Shown here one piece after another: positions 1 to 6,335 of a stretch of DNA of 9,843 nucleotides. The notes beneath the pieces were generated by a model that was not told the origin of the DNA, did no database searches, and was given only the letters and a program-made list of their open reading frames with translations. This DNA comes from Anaeromyxobacter_A sp035538735 (GTDB lineage Bacteria > Myxococcota > Myxococcia > Myxococcales > Anaeromyxobacteraceae). A program made the translations under genes and the position numbers. The stretch is taken from positions 1 through 9,843 of the forward strand of contig DATLJU010000087.1 of NCBI GenBank assembly GCA_035538735.1. Reading direction: 5' to 3'. The stretch's first letter is position 1; each line of letters begins with the position of its first letter.

Positions 1-548
1 ACGTTGGGCGAGATCGACATCTCGTTGTCGTTGAGGACGACGAGCAGATCGCGCGCGAGGTAGCCGGCCTGGTTCAGGCCCTCGAAGGCGATGCCGCCCG
101 TCAGCGCGCCGTCGCCGACGAGCGCCACCACCTTGCCCTGCCCGCCGTGCAGCCGCCGCCCCTCGATCATCCCCAGCGCGGCCGAGATCGCCGTCGACGC
201 GTGGCCGACGCCGAACGCGTCGTGCTCCGACTCGTGCCGCTCGGGGAAGCCGGCCAGCCCACTCTCGGTGCGGATGGTGCGGAACCGGTCGCGCCGGCCG
301 GTGAGGAGCTTGTGGGCGTAGGCCTGGTGGCCGACGTCGAAGACGAGCCGGTCGAGGGGCGAGCTGTAGATGTAGTGCAGCGCCACGACCAGCTCGACCG
401 CGCCGAGCGACGAGCCGAGGTGGCCGCCGTTCCGGGCGCAGGTGGCGATGATCTCGTCCCGGATCTCCCGGCACACCTCGGGCAGATCAGCGGGCGCCAG
501 CTGCTTGAGGTCCACGGGCGAGTCGATCCGATCGAGTAGCCTGGCCAT
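1..548 (-). CDS. dxs: 1-deoxy-D-xylulose-5-phosphate synthase, N-terminal part (cut by window edge)
   Basis: Dxs condenses pyruvate and glyceraldehyde 3-phosphate to 1-deoxy-D-xylulose 5-phosphate, using thiamine diphosphate. It is the first and usually rate-setting step of the MEP isoprenoid pathway, in the cytoplasm. The first 182 codons are present. Visible family blocks are GGHLGSSLGAVEL (about residues 41-53), FDVGHQAYAHKLLTGR (70-85), FGVGHAST (112-119), the ThDP/Mg motif GDGALTGG (145-152) and LNDNEMSISPN (172-182). The family is about 620-640 residues, so roughly 70% lies beyond base 1. The ATG at 548-546 is preceded by a good AGAGG ribosome site six bases upstream, and the protein begins in the normal place for Dxs (MARLLDRIDSP). 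It lies 3 bp after the ispA stop, so the two are almost certainly cotranscribed. Nothing in the visible part suggests damage. Confidence 0.96.
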   Translation of the reverse strand, partial: MARLLDRIDSPVDLKQLAPADLPEVCREIRDEIIATCARNGGHLGSSLGAVELVVALHYIYSSPLDRLVFDVGHQAYAHKLLTGRRDRFRTIRTESGLAGFPERHESEHDAFGVGHASTAISAALGMIEGRRLHGGQGKVVALVGDGALTGGIAFEGLNQAGYLARDLLVVLNDNEMSISPN

Positions 549-551
549 CGT

Positions 552-1433
552 TCACCTCTTCCGAGTCACGACGAACCGCGCCAGCGCGCGCAGCGCCTCC
601 GCGGGGGGACCGAGCGGCGCGAGCAAGGCGAGCGCCTCGTCACAGGCGGCGTCGGCACGGCGCCGCGCCTCGTCGACGCCCACGAGCGAGGGCAGCGTCG
701 CCTTCCCCGCCGCCTCGTCCTTGCCGATGCGCTTCCCGAGCGTGGCCGCGTCTCCGGTCAGGTCGAGGAGGTCGTCGGCGATCTGGAACGCGAGCCCGAG
801 CTTGCGCCCGGCCGGCTCCAGCCCGGCCGGCGATCCGGTCGCCGCGATCGCGCCGCCCACGACCGCCGCCGTGATGAGCGCGCCGGTCTTGGCGGCCATG
901 AGATCGAGCACCTCGCGCTCCGTCAGCCTGCGCCCCTCCGCTCCGATGTCGAGCGCCTGTCCGTCCACCATCCGGAGCGCGCCCTCGGCGAGCAGCCCCG
1001 CCAGCGTCGCCGCGCGAGGATCGCCCGCCGCGAGCAGGTGCCGGAACGCGAGCGACTGCAGGCCGTCGCCGACGAGCATGGCGGTCGCCTCGTCGTAGGC
1101 CTTGTGCACCGTCGCGCGCCCGCGCCGGAGGTCGTCGTCGTCCATGCAGGGGAGATCGTCGTGCACGAGCGAGTACGTGTGGATCATCTCCAGCGCGAGG
1201 GCGAAGCGCAGCGCGAGCCCATCGTCGCCGGTGTCGCCGCCGAGTGCCTCGCAGGAGGCGAGCACGAGCGCGGGACGCAGGCGCTTGCCGCCGCCGAGCA
1301 GGGCGTACTCGATGGCCTCGGCGAGGCGTGCCGGACCGGAGCGCTTCCGGTCGTCGGCGAGCTGCCGCAGGTGCCCGTCGATGCGGCCGGAGACGCGCCG
1401 GAGGTAGTCCTCGATCTGGAAGGAGTCGATCAC
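552..1433 (-). CDS. ispA: Farnesyl diphosphate synthase (short-chain polyprenyl synthase)
   Basis: IspA adds two IPP units in turn to DMAPP, giving geranyl and then farnesyl diphosphate (C15), the direct precursor of squalene. Read from the GTG at 1433 it has 293 residues, the normal size for bacterial IspA. Visible motifs are GGGKRLRP (47-54, IPP binding), the first aspartate-rich motif HDDLPCMDDDDLRRG (91-105), AAKTGAL (180-186), and the second aspartate-rich motif FQIADDLLD (216-224). The two-residue insert in the first motif and the preceding HTYSLVHDD context are those of bacterial FPP synthases, so C15 is the likeliest product; a C20 product cannot be excluded from sequence alone. The frame stays open far upstream, but family similarity begins at VIDSFQIEDYL, so the GTG is chosen. 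No ribosome site is seen before it; a TATACA box lies 11 bases upstream. The xseB gene that often precedes ispA is absent. Confidence 0.95.
   Translation of the reverse strand: MIDSFQIEDYLRRVSGRIDGHLRQLADDRKRSGPARLAEAIEYALLGGGKRLRPALVLASCEALGGDTGDDGLALRFALALEMIHTYSLVHDDLPCMDDDDLRRGRATVHKAYDEATAMLVGDGLQSLAFRHLLAAGDPRAATLAGLLAEGALRMVDGQALDIGAEGRRLTEREVLDLMAAKTGALITAAVVGGAIAATGSPAGLEPAGRKLGLAFQIADDLLDLTGDAATLGKRIGKDEAAGKATLPSLVGVDEARRRADAACDEALALLAPLGPPAEALRALARFVVTRKR
555..559 (-). promoter_or_regulatory. Ribosome binding site of dxs
   Basis: Read on the minus strand, AGAGG is followed by six bases and then the dxs ATG. The site lies inside the last codons of ispA, which supports translational coupling of the pair and fixes the dxs start. 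Confidence 0.7.
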
Positions 1434-1444
1434 GGTGCGCGAAC

Positions 1445-1472
1445 TGTATATCCCGCGGCCGGTGGGCGTCAC
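1445..1472 (-). promoter_or_regulatory. Possible sigma-70-type promoter for ispA-dxs
   Basis: On the minus strand, GTGACG (1472-1467) and TATACA (1450-1445) are separated by 16 bases. Each matches four of six consensus positions, and TATACA is a rare AT-rich patch in this DNA. The box ends 11 bases before the ispA GTG, so a transcript would have a leader of only a few bases or none. This is inferred by eye only. Confidence 0.35.
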
Positions 1473-1513
1473 TCGCCGCGAACATAGGAACCTCGCAACT
1501 CCCGATCGACCGC

Positions 1514-1523
1514 CCTCGCGAGG
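1514..1523. promoter_or_regulatory. Short perfect palindrome in the divergent intergenic region, possible operator
   Basis: CCTCGCGAGG is a 10-bp perfect palindrome midway between the diverging ispA and PhnD-like genes. A matching half (CCTCGC) occurs about 25 bases to its left. The position would suit a shared regulator, but short palindromes of G and C arise easily by chance here. No convincing plus-strand promoter was recognised in 1434-1586. Confidence 0.2.
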
Positions 1524-1586
1524 TCGAGGACGCGAGGCCCCCATCCGGGCGACCATCCTAGGGCCGCTCGCGGGCGCGGGCGCGCT

Positions 1587-2441
1587 ATGTTCGTCTCGAT
1601 GACGCTCGCCGCGCTCGCCGTGCTCGCGCTCACCGCGCACGCGGCACCCTCCTCCGCGCCGGAGAGGCACCTCCTCGTCGTGTGCGCGCCCGGATCGCCC
1701 GGGACGACGGCCGAGGCCCAGCCCACCATGGACGTCTTCGCCGCCGCGCTGGCTGCGAAGGCCGGCTTCTCGCCCTCCTCCCTCGGCGCGGTCTACGACG
1801 AGTCGGAGGACGCGGGCGTGGCGCGCCTCCGCGGCAAGGACGCGGCGGTAGCCCTCGTGTCCCTGCCGTTCTATCTGAAGCATGAGCGCGAGCTCGCGCT
1901 GGGCGCGCGGCTCCTCGCGGTGGCGAAGGGGCGCGCCCCGCTGGAGCGCTGGGCTCTCGTCGCCCGCAAGGGGCGTGTCGCGAACGCGGCGGCGCTCGAC
2001 GGGTTCACCGTGGCGTCCACCGCCGGCTTCGCGCCGGCGTTCGTGCGCGGCCCGGTCCTCGGCGGCTGGGGACCGCTTCCGCCGAGCGTGCGCATCGTGC
2101 AGTCGGGGGCGGTGCTGTCCGCGCTCCGCCGTGCGTCGGCCGGCGAGCCCCTGGCGGTGCTGCTCGATGCGACCCAGGAAGCCGCGCTGCCCTCCCTGCC
2201 GTTCGCGTCCGGGCTCGAGGTCGTGACGCGATCGCCCCCGCTCCCGAGCGGCGTCGTCGCGGCGGTGAACGCCCGGTTGCCGCCGAAGTCCTGGCTCGCT
2301 CTCGAGAGGGCGCTCGTGGCGCTCCCCTCGGACCCGAGCGGTACGGCGGCGCTCGACGCCATCCAGATGGGGCGCTTCGCCCCGCTGGACGAGTCCTCCC
2401 TGGCCCGCGCGCGCGCGGCATACGCGGATGCCTCGAGATGA
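1587..2441 (+). CDS. Secreted PhnD-like periplasmic substrate-binding protein
   Basis: The 284-residue product starts with a signal peptide: a hydrophobic stretch at residues 5-16, then AHA|AP with probable cleavage after Ala19. The mature part looks like the PhnD/SsuA-type periplasmic binding fold, with a first strand HLLVVCAPG, then AQPTMDVFAAAL (44-55), AALVSLPFYLKH-like text around 87-99, and a C-terminal DAIQMGRFAPLDE. Similar proteins bind phosphonate, phosphite or other small anions for ABC importers, but no permease or ATPase gene is present here, so the ligand is unknown. It is the first gene of the plus-strand run and overlaps the next gene by four bases (ATGA). The ATG at 1587 is used; an in-frame ATG at 1599 would still leave a signal peptide, and neither has a clear ribosome site. 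Its place in front of hopanoid genes suggests an envelope role, which is speculative. Confidence 0.8.
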   Translation: MFVSMTLAALAVLALTAHAAPSSAPERHLLVVCAPGSPGTTAEAQPTMDVFAAALAAKAGFSPSSLGAVYDESEDAGVARLRGKDAAVALVSLPFYLKHERELALGARLLAVAKGRAPLERWALVARKGRVANAAALDGFTVASTAGFAPAFVRGPVLGGWGPLPPSVRIVQSGAVLSALRRASAGEPLAVLLDATQEAALPSLPFASGLEVVTRSPPLPSGVVAAVNARLPPKSWLALERALVALPSDPSGTAALDAIQMGRFAPLDESSLARARAAYADASR

Positions 2442-3256
2442 GGCGCGCCGTGGCGCTCGCGGCTGCGATCGCGTGCGCGCCCGCGCTGCGGGAGCCGGCC
2501 CCCGTCTCGACGCTCGCCCCTGGCACGTCCGGCGCGAGGAGCGCGGACGAGCTCGTGCGGGAAGCCGAGGCCGCGTGGGCGCGGCGCGCCGATCCTCGCC
2601 AGGCGGAGGCGGCGCAGACGTTGTTCCTCGACGCCGCCGCCGCCGACGAGCGCCGCACCGACGCGCTCCTCGGCGCGATGCGCGCCATGGCGTTCCGCAT
2701 CGAGCGCGAGCGGGACGCCTCCGTCCGCGCGCGCCTGGCCGAGGAGCAGGTCCAGCTCGGCCAGTGGTGCCAGCGGCGAGCGCCCGCGGACGCTGCCTGC
2801 GACTACCGGCTCGCCATCGCCCTCGGACAGCAGGCGCGAGAGCGCTCCGCGGTCGCCAAGGACGCGCTCGCGAAGATGGTCGTGCTGCTCCGCCGCGCGA
2901 TCGCGTCGGCGCCGGGGCTCGATTCCGCCGGACCGCATCGCGTGCTCGCCCTCGTGCTGCTGCGCGCGCCCGGCTGGCCGGTGGGGCCTGGAGATCCCGA
3001 GGCGGCCCTGGGCGAGGCGCGCGCCGCGGCCGGGCTCTTCCCGGACGCGGCGGACAACCAGCTCGTGCTCGCGGAGGCGCTCGCCAAGAACGACGCCCCC
3101 GATGAGGCACGTGCGGCATATCAGCGCGCCCTCGAGCTCGCCTCGGCGGCCGCGGTTGCGGGCGATCTCGACGCCGCGCGATGGCGCGCAGATGCCACCG
3201 CGGGGCTGGCGCGGACCACTTCCGGTGATCGTCCTGGGGGTCCCCGTGTGTGGTAG
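2438..3256 (+). CDS. TPR-like exported protein, possible lipoprotein
   Basis: I do not recognise a named family for this 272-residue protein. The N-terminus (MRRAVALAAAIAC) is a short signal with an imperfect lipobox, AIAC, at Cys13, so it may be a lipoprotein. The rest is almost all alpha-helical, rich in Ala, Arg and Glu. The best repeat-like units are around residues 166-200, with an APGWPVGPGDPEAAL segment, and 203-236, ending in DEARAAYQRALEL, which resembles a TPR helix pair. The GDP-EAAL-EAR pattern is often seen in bacterial exported TPR proteins, some of them TatT-like partners of periplasmic binding proteins. That would fit the PhnD-like neighbour with which it overlaps by four bases. 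Three other cysteines (111, 121 and 13) occur. The reading frame is intact. A protein-scaffold role in the envelope is inference. Confidence 0.75.
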   Translation: MRRAVALAAAIACAPALREPAPVSTLAPGTSGARSADELVREAEAAWARRADPRQAEAAQTLFLDAAAADERRTDALLGAMRAMAFRIERERDASVRARLAEEQVQLGQWCQRRAPADAACDYRLAIALGQQARERSAVAKDALAKMVVLLRRAIASAPGLDSAGPHRVLALVLLRAPGWPVGPGDPEAALGEARAAAGLFPDAADNQLVLAEALAKNDAPDEARAAYQRALELASAAAVAGDLDAARWRADATAGLARTTSGDRPGGPRVW

Positions 3257-3269
3257 ATCCGCCCTCGGG

Positions 3270-4295
3270 ATGCGGAAGGTGCTCGTCACGGGAGCCACCG
3301 GCTTCATCGGGGCGAACGTCGCCCGCCTGCTCGTCGAGCGTGGCGAGGACGTGCGGGTCCTCGTGCGACCCGCCTCCGATCGCGGCAACGTGGCGGACCT
3401 CCCGGTCGAGGTGGCCGTGGGCGACCTGCGCGACGCGGAGGCCGTCCGCCGCGCCATCGAGGGATGCCACCGCGTGTTCCACGTGGCGGCGGATTACCGG
3501 TTCTGGGCGCGCGATCCGCGCGAGCTGTACCGGAGCAACGTCGAGGGCACGACGCACGTCATGGAGGCCTGCCTCGCCGCCGGGGTGGAGCGGGTGGTCC
3601 ATACCTCGACGGTGGGCACCATCGGCCTCGCCTCGCTGCCGCAACCCTGCGACGAGACGACGCCGCTCCTCGAGGGCCAGCTCACGAGCCATTACAAGCG
3701 CTCGAAGCTCGAGGCGGAGCAGGTCGCCCTCGCCTACGCCGCGCGCGGACTGCCGGTGGTGGTCGTGAACCCGAGCGCGCCGGTGGGGCCGTGGGACGCC
3801 AAGCCGACGCCGACCGGACAGATCATCGTCGACTTCGCCCGCGGCAAGCTCGTCGCCGTCGTCGACACCGGGCTCAACGTCGTCCACGTCCGCGACGTGG
3901 CGGAGGGGCACCTCCTCGCCGCGGAGCGCGGCCGCGTCGGCGAGCGCTACATCCTCGGTCACCGCAACATGACGCTGGCCGAGATCCTGGCCGAGCTCGC
4001 CGACATCACCGGGCGGCCCGCGCCGCGCGTGCGCCTGCCCTACGCGGTCGCCTGGACCGCCGGAGCGCTCAGCACGGCGATGGCGAACTGGGTGACGCAC
4101 CGGCCGCCCGCCGTCGCGCTCGAAGCGGTGCGCATGGCGCGCCGGCGGATGTTCTTCGATGCGTCGAAGGCGGTACGCGAGCTCGGGCTCCCCCAGACGC
4201 CGGTGCGCGCCGCCTTCGAGGAGGCGGTGACGTGGTTCGAGGCGAGGGGACTCATCCCTCGATCGAGGAGGAGGGTGGCGTGGGCATCCCGCTGA
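3270..4295 (+). CDS. hpnA: Hopanoid-associated sugar epimerase (extended SDR)
   Basis: HpnA is an NAD(P)-dependent extended short-chain dehydrogenase linked genetically to hopanoid loci. It is proposed to act on the sugar or ribose-derived side chain, but its reaction is not established. The 341-residue product has the Rossmann motif GATGFIG (8-14), an acidic DLRDAEAV segment after the second fold unit (52-59), HVAADYRFWARDP (71-83, characteristic of HpnA), the catalytic Ser/Thr in HTSTVGTIG (111-119) and Tyr142-x3-Lys146 in HYKRSK. Other typical blocks are VNPSAPVGPWDAKPTPTGQ (166-184) and HVRDVAEGH. The ATG at 3270 gives the exact family start (MRKVLVTGATGF). A GTG at 3246, after a GGGGG ribosome-like run, would add eight residues and overlap the upstream gene, and cannot be ruled out. 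It follows the TPR gene by 13 bp and overlaps hpnH by 16 bp. Confidence 0.93.
   Translation: MRKVLVTGATGFIGANVARLLVERGEDVRVLVRPASDRGNVADLPVEVAVGDLRDAEAVRRAIEGCHRVFHVAADYRFWARDPRELYRSNVEGTTHVMEACLAAGVERVVHTSTVGTIGLASLPQPCDETTPLLEGQLTSHYKRSKLEAEQVALAYAARGLPVVVVNPSAPVGPWDAKPTPTGQIIVDFARGKLVAVVDTGLNVVHVRDVAEGHLLAAERGRVGERYILGHRNMTLAEILAELADITGRPAPRVRLPYAVAWTAGALSTAMANWVTHRPPAVALEAVRMARRRMFFDASKAVRELGLPQTPVRAAFEEAVTWFEARGLIPRSRRRVAWASR
4266..4271 (+). promoter_or_regulatory. Strong ribosome binding site of hpnH
   Basis: AGGAGG lies eight bases before the GTG at 4280, inside the end of hpnA. It decides the hpnH start against the much longer open frame upstream and predicts efficient initiation within an overlapping gene pair. 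Confidence 0.85.
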
Positions 4296-5290
4296 AGCAG
4301 GCCGTGGCCGTGGGGAAGTACATCCTCACCCAGAAGCTCAGGCGCCGGAAGCGCTACCCGCTCGTGCTGATGCTCGAGCCGCTCTTCCGCTGCAACCTGG
4401 AGTGCGCGGGGTGCGGGAAGATCCAGCACCCGGAGAGCATCCTCGAGAAGCACCTCACCCCGGAGCAGTGCTGGACCGCCGCCGAGGAGTGCGGGGCGCC
4501 CATGGTGAGCATCGCCGGCGGCGAGCCGCTCATCCACCCCGAGATCGAGCGCGTCGCGGCGGGCCTGGTCGAGCGCGGCAAGTTCGTCTACCTGTGCACG
4601 AACGCCATCCTGCTCGAGCGCAAGCTCGACCGGTTCACGCCGAGCGACCAGTTCACCTTCAACGTCCACCTCGATGGGATCGCCGCCCGGCACGACGCCT
4701 CGGTGCAGCGCGCGGGCGTCCACCACACGGCGGTCGAGGCCATCCGGGCCGCCAAGCGGCGCGGCTTCCGCGTCACGACCAACTCGACCATCTTCGTCGG
4801 CCACGACCCGGCCGACCTGCACCGATTCTTCGACGAGATGACGGAGCTCGGCGTCGACGCGATGACGATCTCGCCCGGGTACAGCTACGAGCGCGCCCCC
4901 GTCCAGGACAAGTTCCTGCGCCGCGAGGAGACGCGCGCCCTGTTCCGGCAGGCCCTCGCTCCGGCGGCCGCGCGCAAGTGGCGCTTCAACCACTCTCCCC
5001 TGTACCTCGACTTCCTGCAGGGCAAGCGCGAGTACCAGTGCACGCCCTGGGGAAGCCCGAACTACAGCGTCCTCGGGTGGCAGCGGCCCTGCTACCTCTT
5101 CAGCGAGGGCGGCTACGCCCGGACCTTCCGGGAGCTCATGGAGGAGACGGACTGGGACCACTACGGCACCGGCCGTCACGAGAAGTGCCAGGACTGCATG
5201 GTCCACTGCGGGTATGAGCCGTCGGCCGTCGAGGACAGCATGGCGACGGTCGGCAACGTCGTTCGATCGATCCGCTCCACGGTCGGCTGA
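4280..5290 (+). CDS. hpnH: Adenosylhopane synthase, radical SAM enzyme HpnH
   Basis: HpnH adds the 5'-deoxyadenosyl radical from S-adenosylmethionine to hopene (diploptene), giving adenosylhopane, the first step toward C35 bacteriohopanepolyols. The 336-residue product has the 4Fe-4S ligands Cys38, Cys42 and Cys45 in the CxxxCxxC motif FRCNLECAGCGK. The SAM-binding GGEP is at 80-83 within SIAGGEPLIHPEI. The typical HpnH blocks MLEPLF, NVHLDG (128-133) and TISPGYSYERAP (196-207) are present. The C-terminal part carries further cysteines (254, 271, 303, 306, 310), including CQDCMVHCGYEPS, as in the DUF3463-type tail of the family. The GTG start gives VGIPLKQAVAVGKYIL, matching the usual HpnH N-terminus. 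The nucleosidase HpnG, which acts next, is not in this window. All recognisable key residues are present. Confidence 0.96.
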   Translation: MGIPLKQAVAVGKYILTQKLRRRKRYPLVLMLEPLFRCNLECAGCGKIQHPESILEKHLTPEQCWTAAEECGAPMVSIAGGEPLIHPEIERVAAGLVERGKFVYLCTNAILLERKLDRFTPSDQFTFNVHLDGIAARHDASVQRAGVHHTAVEAIRAAKRRGFRVTTNSTIFVGHDPADLHRFFDEMTELGVDAMTISPGYSYERAPVQDKFLRREETRALFRQALAPAAARKWRFNHSPLYLDFLQGKREYQCTPWGSPNYSVLGWQRPCYLFSEGGYARTFRELMEETDWDHYGTGRHEKCQDCMVHCGYEPSAVEDSMATVGNVVRSIRSTVG

Positions 5291-5297
5291 GGTCACG

Positions 5298-6335
5298 ATG
5301 GACCGGAAGGACAGCCACCTCGCCCTCTGCCTCGCCGAGCCGGTCGAGTTCACGTCGGGCGACGCGAGCGGCTTCGGCAGCCTGCGCTTCGATCACGACG
5401 CGCTCCCCGAGGTCGACAAGGCGTCCGTCAGCACCGAGACCGAGCTCCTGGGGAAGCGGCTCGCCGCGCCGGTGGTGGTGGGGTCCATGACGGGAGGGAC
5501 GGCGCGCGCCGGCGAGCTCAACCAGCGGCTGGCGCTGGCGGCCGAGGCGTGTGGGGTCGGCTTCGCGCTCGGGTCGCAGCGCAGGATGCTCCAGGACCCC
5601 GCGACCCGCGCCACCTACGACGTGCGCGCGACCGCGCCGGGCCTGCCGCTCCTCTTCGGCAACGTCGGCGCCGTCCAGCTCAACTACGGGGTGGGCGCGA
5701 GGGAGGTGCGGCGCCTGGTCGAGGAGGTCGGGTGCGACGCGTTCTTCTTCCACCTGAACCCGCTCCAGGAGGCGATCCAGCCCGAGGGTGACACGCGCTT
5801 CTCGGCCCTCCTCCCGAAGCTGCGCGAGGTGGCCCCGCAGGTGGGCGTCCCGGTGCTGCTCAAGGAGGTCGGCTCCGGGATCGGGCGGACCACCGCGCTC
5901 AAGATCCGCGAGCTGCCCGTGGCGGGGGTCGAGACCTCCGGCGTCGGCGGGACGTCGTGGTCGAAGATCGAGAGCCTGCGCACGGCCGATCCCGTGCAGC
6001 GCAGCACGGGCGAGCTCTTCGCGCGCTGGGGCATCCCCACCGCCGAGAGCGTCGCCACCTGCCGTAGCCTGCTGCCGGATCGCGTCGTCATCGCCTCGGG
6101 CGGGATCCGCAACGGCATCGAAGCCGCCAAGGCGCTGGCGCTCGGCGCGGACGCGGTCGCCCTCGCCCTGCCGCTCCTGCGCGCGGCGGAGCGGTCGGTG
6201 GACGAGGCGGTGCTCGCCCTGCGGCGGGTGATCGAGGAGCTGCGCACCGCCATGTTCCTCACCGGATGCCGCACCGTCCCGGAGCTGAGGCTCCGCCCCC
6301 TCGTCCGCGCCCGCGATCTCACGGCGCAGGAGTGA
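5298..6335 (+). CDS. fni: Type II isopentenyl-diphosphate delta-isomerase
   Basis: Fni (IDI-2) interconverts IPP and DMAPP, using reduced FMN and Mg2+, in the cytoplasm. The 345-residue product matches the family in length and order: RKDSHL (3-8) near the start, GSMTGGT (62-68, FMN/phosphate region), GSQRRML (92-98), GNVGAVQLNYG (121-131), the active-site block NPLQEAIQPEGD (154-165), KEVGSGI (189-195), SGVGGTSW (214-221) and ASGGIRNG (266-273), with phosphate-binding ALGADAV near 281. The ATG at 5298 follows the hpnH stop by 7 bp and has GAGG five bases upstream. It is dispensable in principle when the MEP pathway makes both isomers, so its placement in a hopanoid operon suggests balancing the IPP:DMAPP ratio for FPP supply. 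It overlaps the next gene by four bases (GTGA). Confidence 0.95.
   Translation: MDRKDSHLALCLAEPVEFTSGDASGFGSLRFDHDALPEVDKASVSTETELLGKRLAAPVVVGSMTGGTARAGELNQRLALAAEACGVGFALGSQRRMLQDPATRATYDVRATAPGLPLLFGNVGAVQLNYGVGAREVRRLVEEVGCDAFFFHLNPLQEAIQPEGDTRFSALLPKLREVAPQVGVPVLLKEVGSGIGRTTALKIRELPVAGVETSGVGGTSWSKIESLRTADPVQRSTGELFARWGIPTAESVATCRSLLPDRVVIASGGIRNGIEAAKALALGADAVALALPLLRAAERSVDEAVLALRRVIEELRTAMFLTGCRTVPELRLRPLVRARDLTAQE

Noticed and set aside
1434..1586. Riboswitch, small RNA or terminator in the divergent gap
   Set aside because: No stem with a T-tract and no recognisable riboswitch core were seen. GC-rich self-complementarity is expected by chance.
3102..3269. Extending hpnA by 56 codons to the ATG at 3102
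   Set aside because: The extension overlaps the TPR gene in another frame and precedes a Rossmann motif that normally lies at the very N-terminus.
552..4100. A minus-strand open frame of 1182 codons
   Set aside because: Only its last 293 codons (ispA) show a family. The rest runs antisense to the PhnD-like, TPR and hpnA genes and has the Arg/Gly/Pro/Ala-rich composition of a GC-driven shadow.
3464..4279. Upstream extension of hpnH into a 608-residue fusion protein
   Set aside because: The added part is the out-of-frame reading of hpnA and is low-complexity Arg/Ala/Gly. The strong ribosome site at 4266-4271 and family start at 4280 explain the gene.
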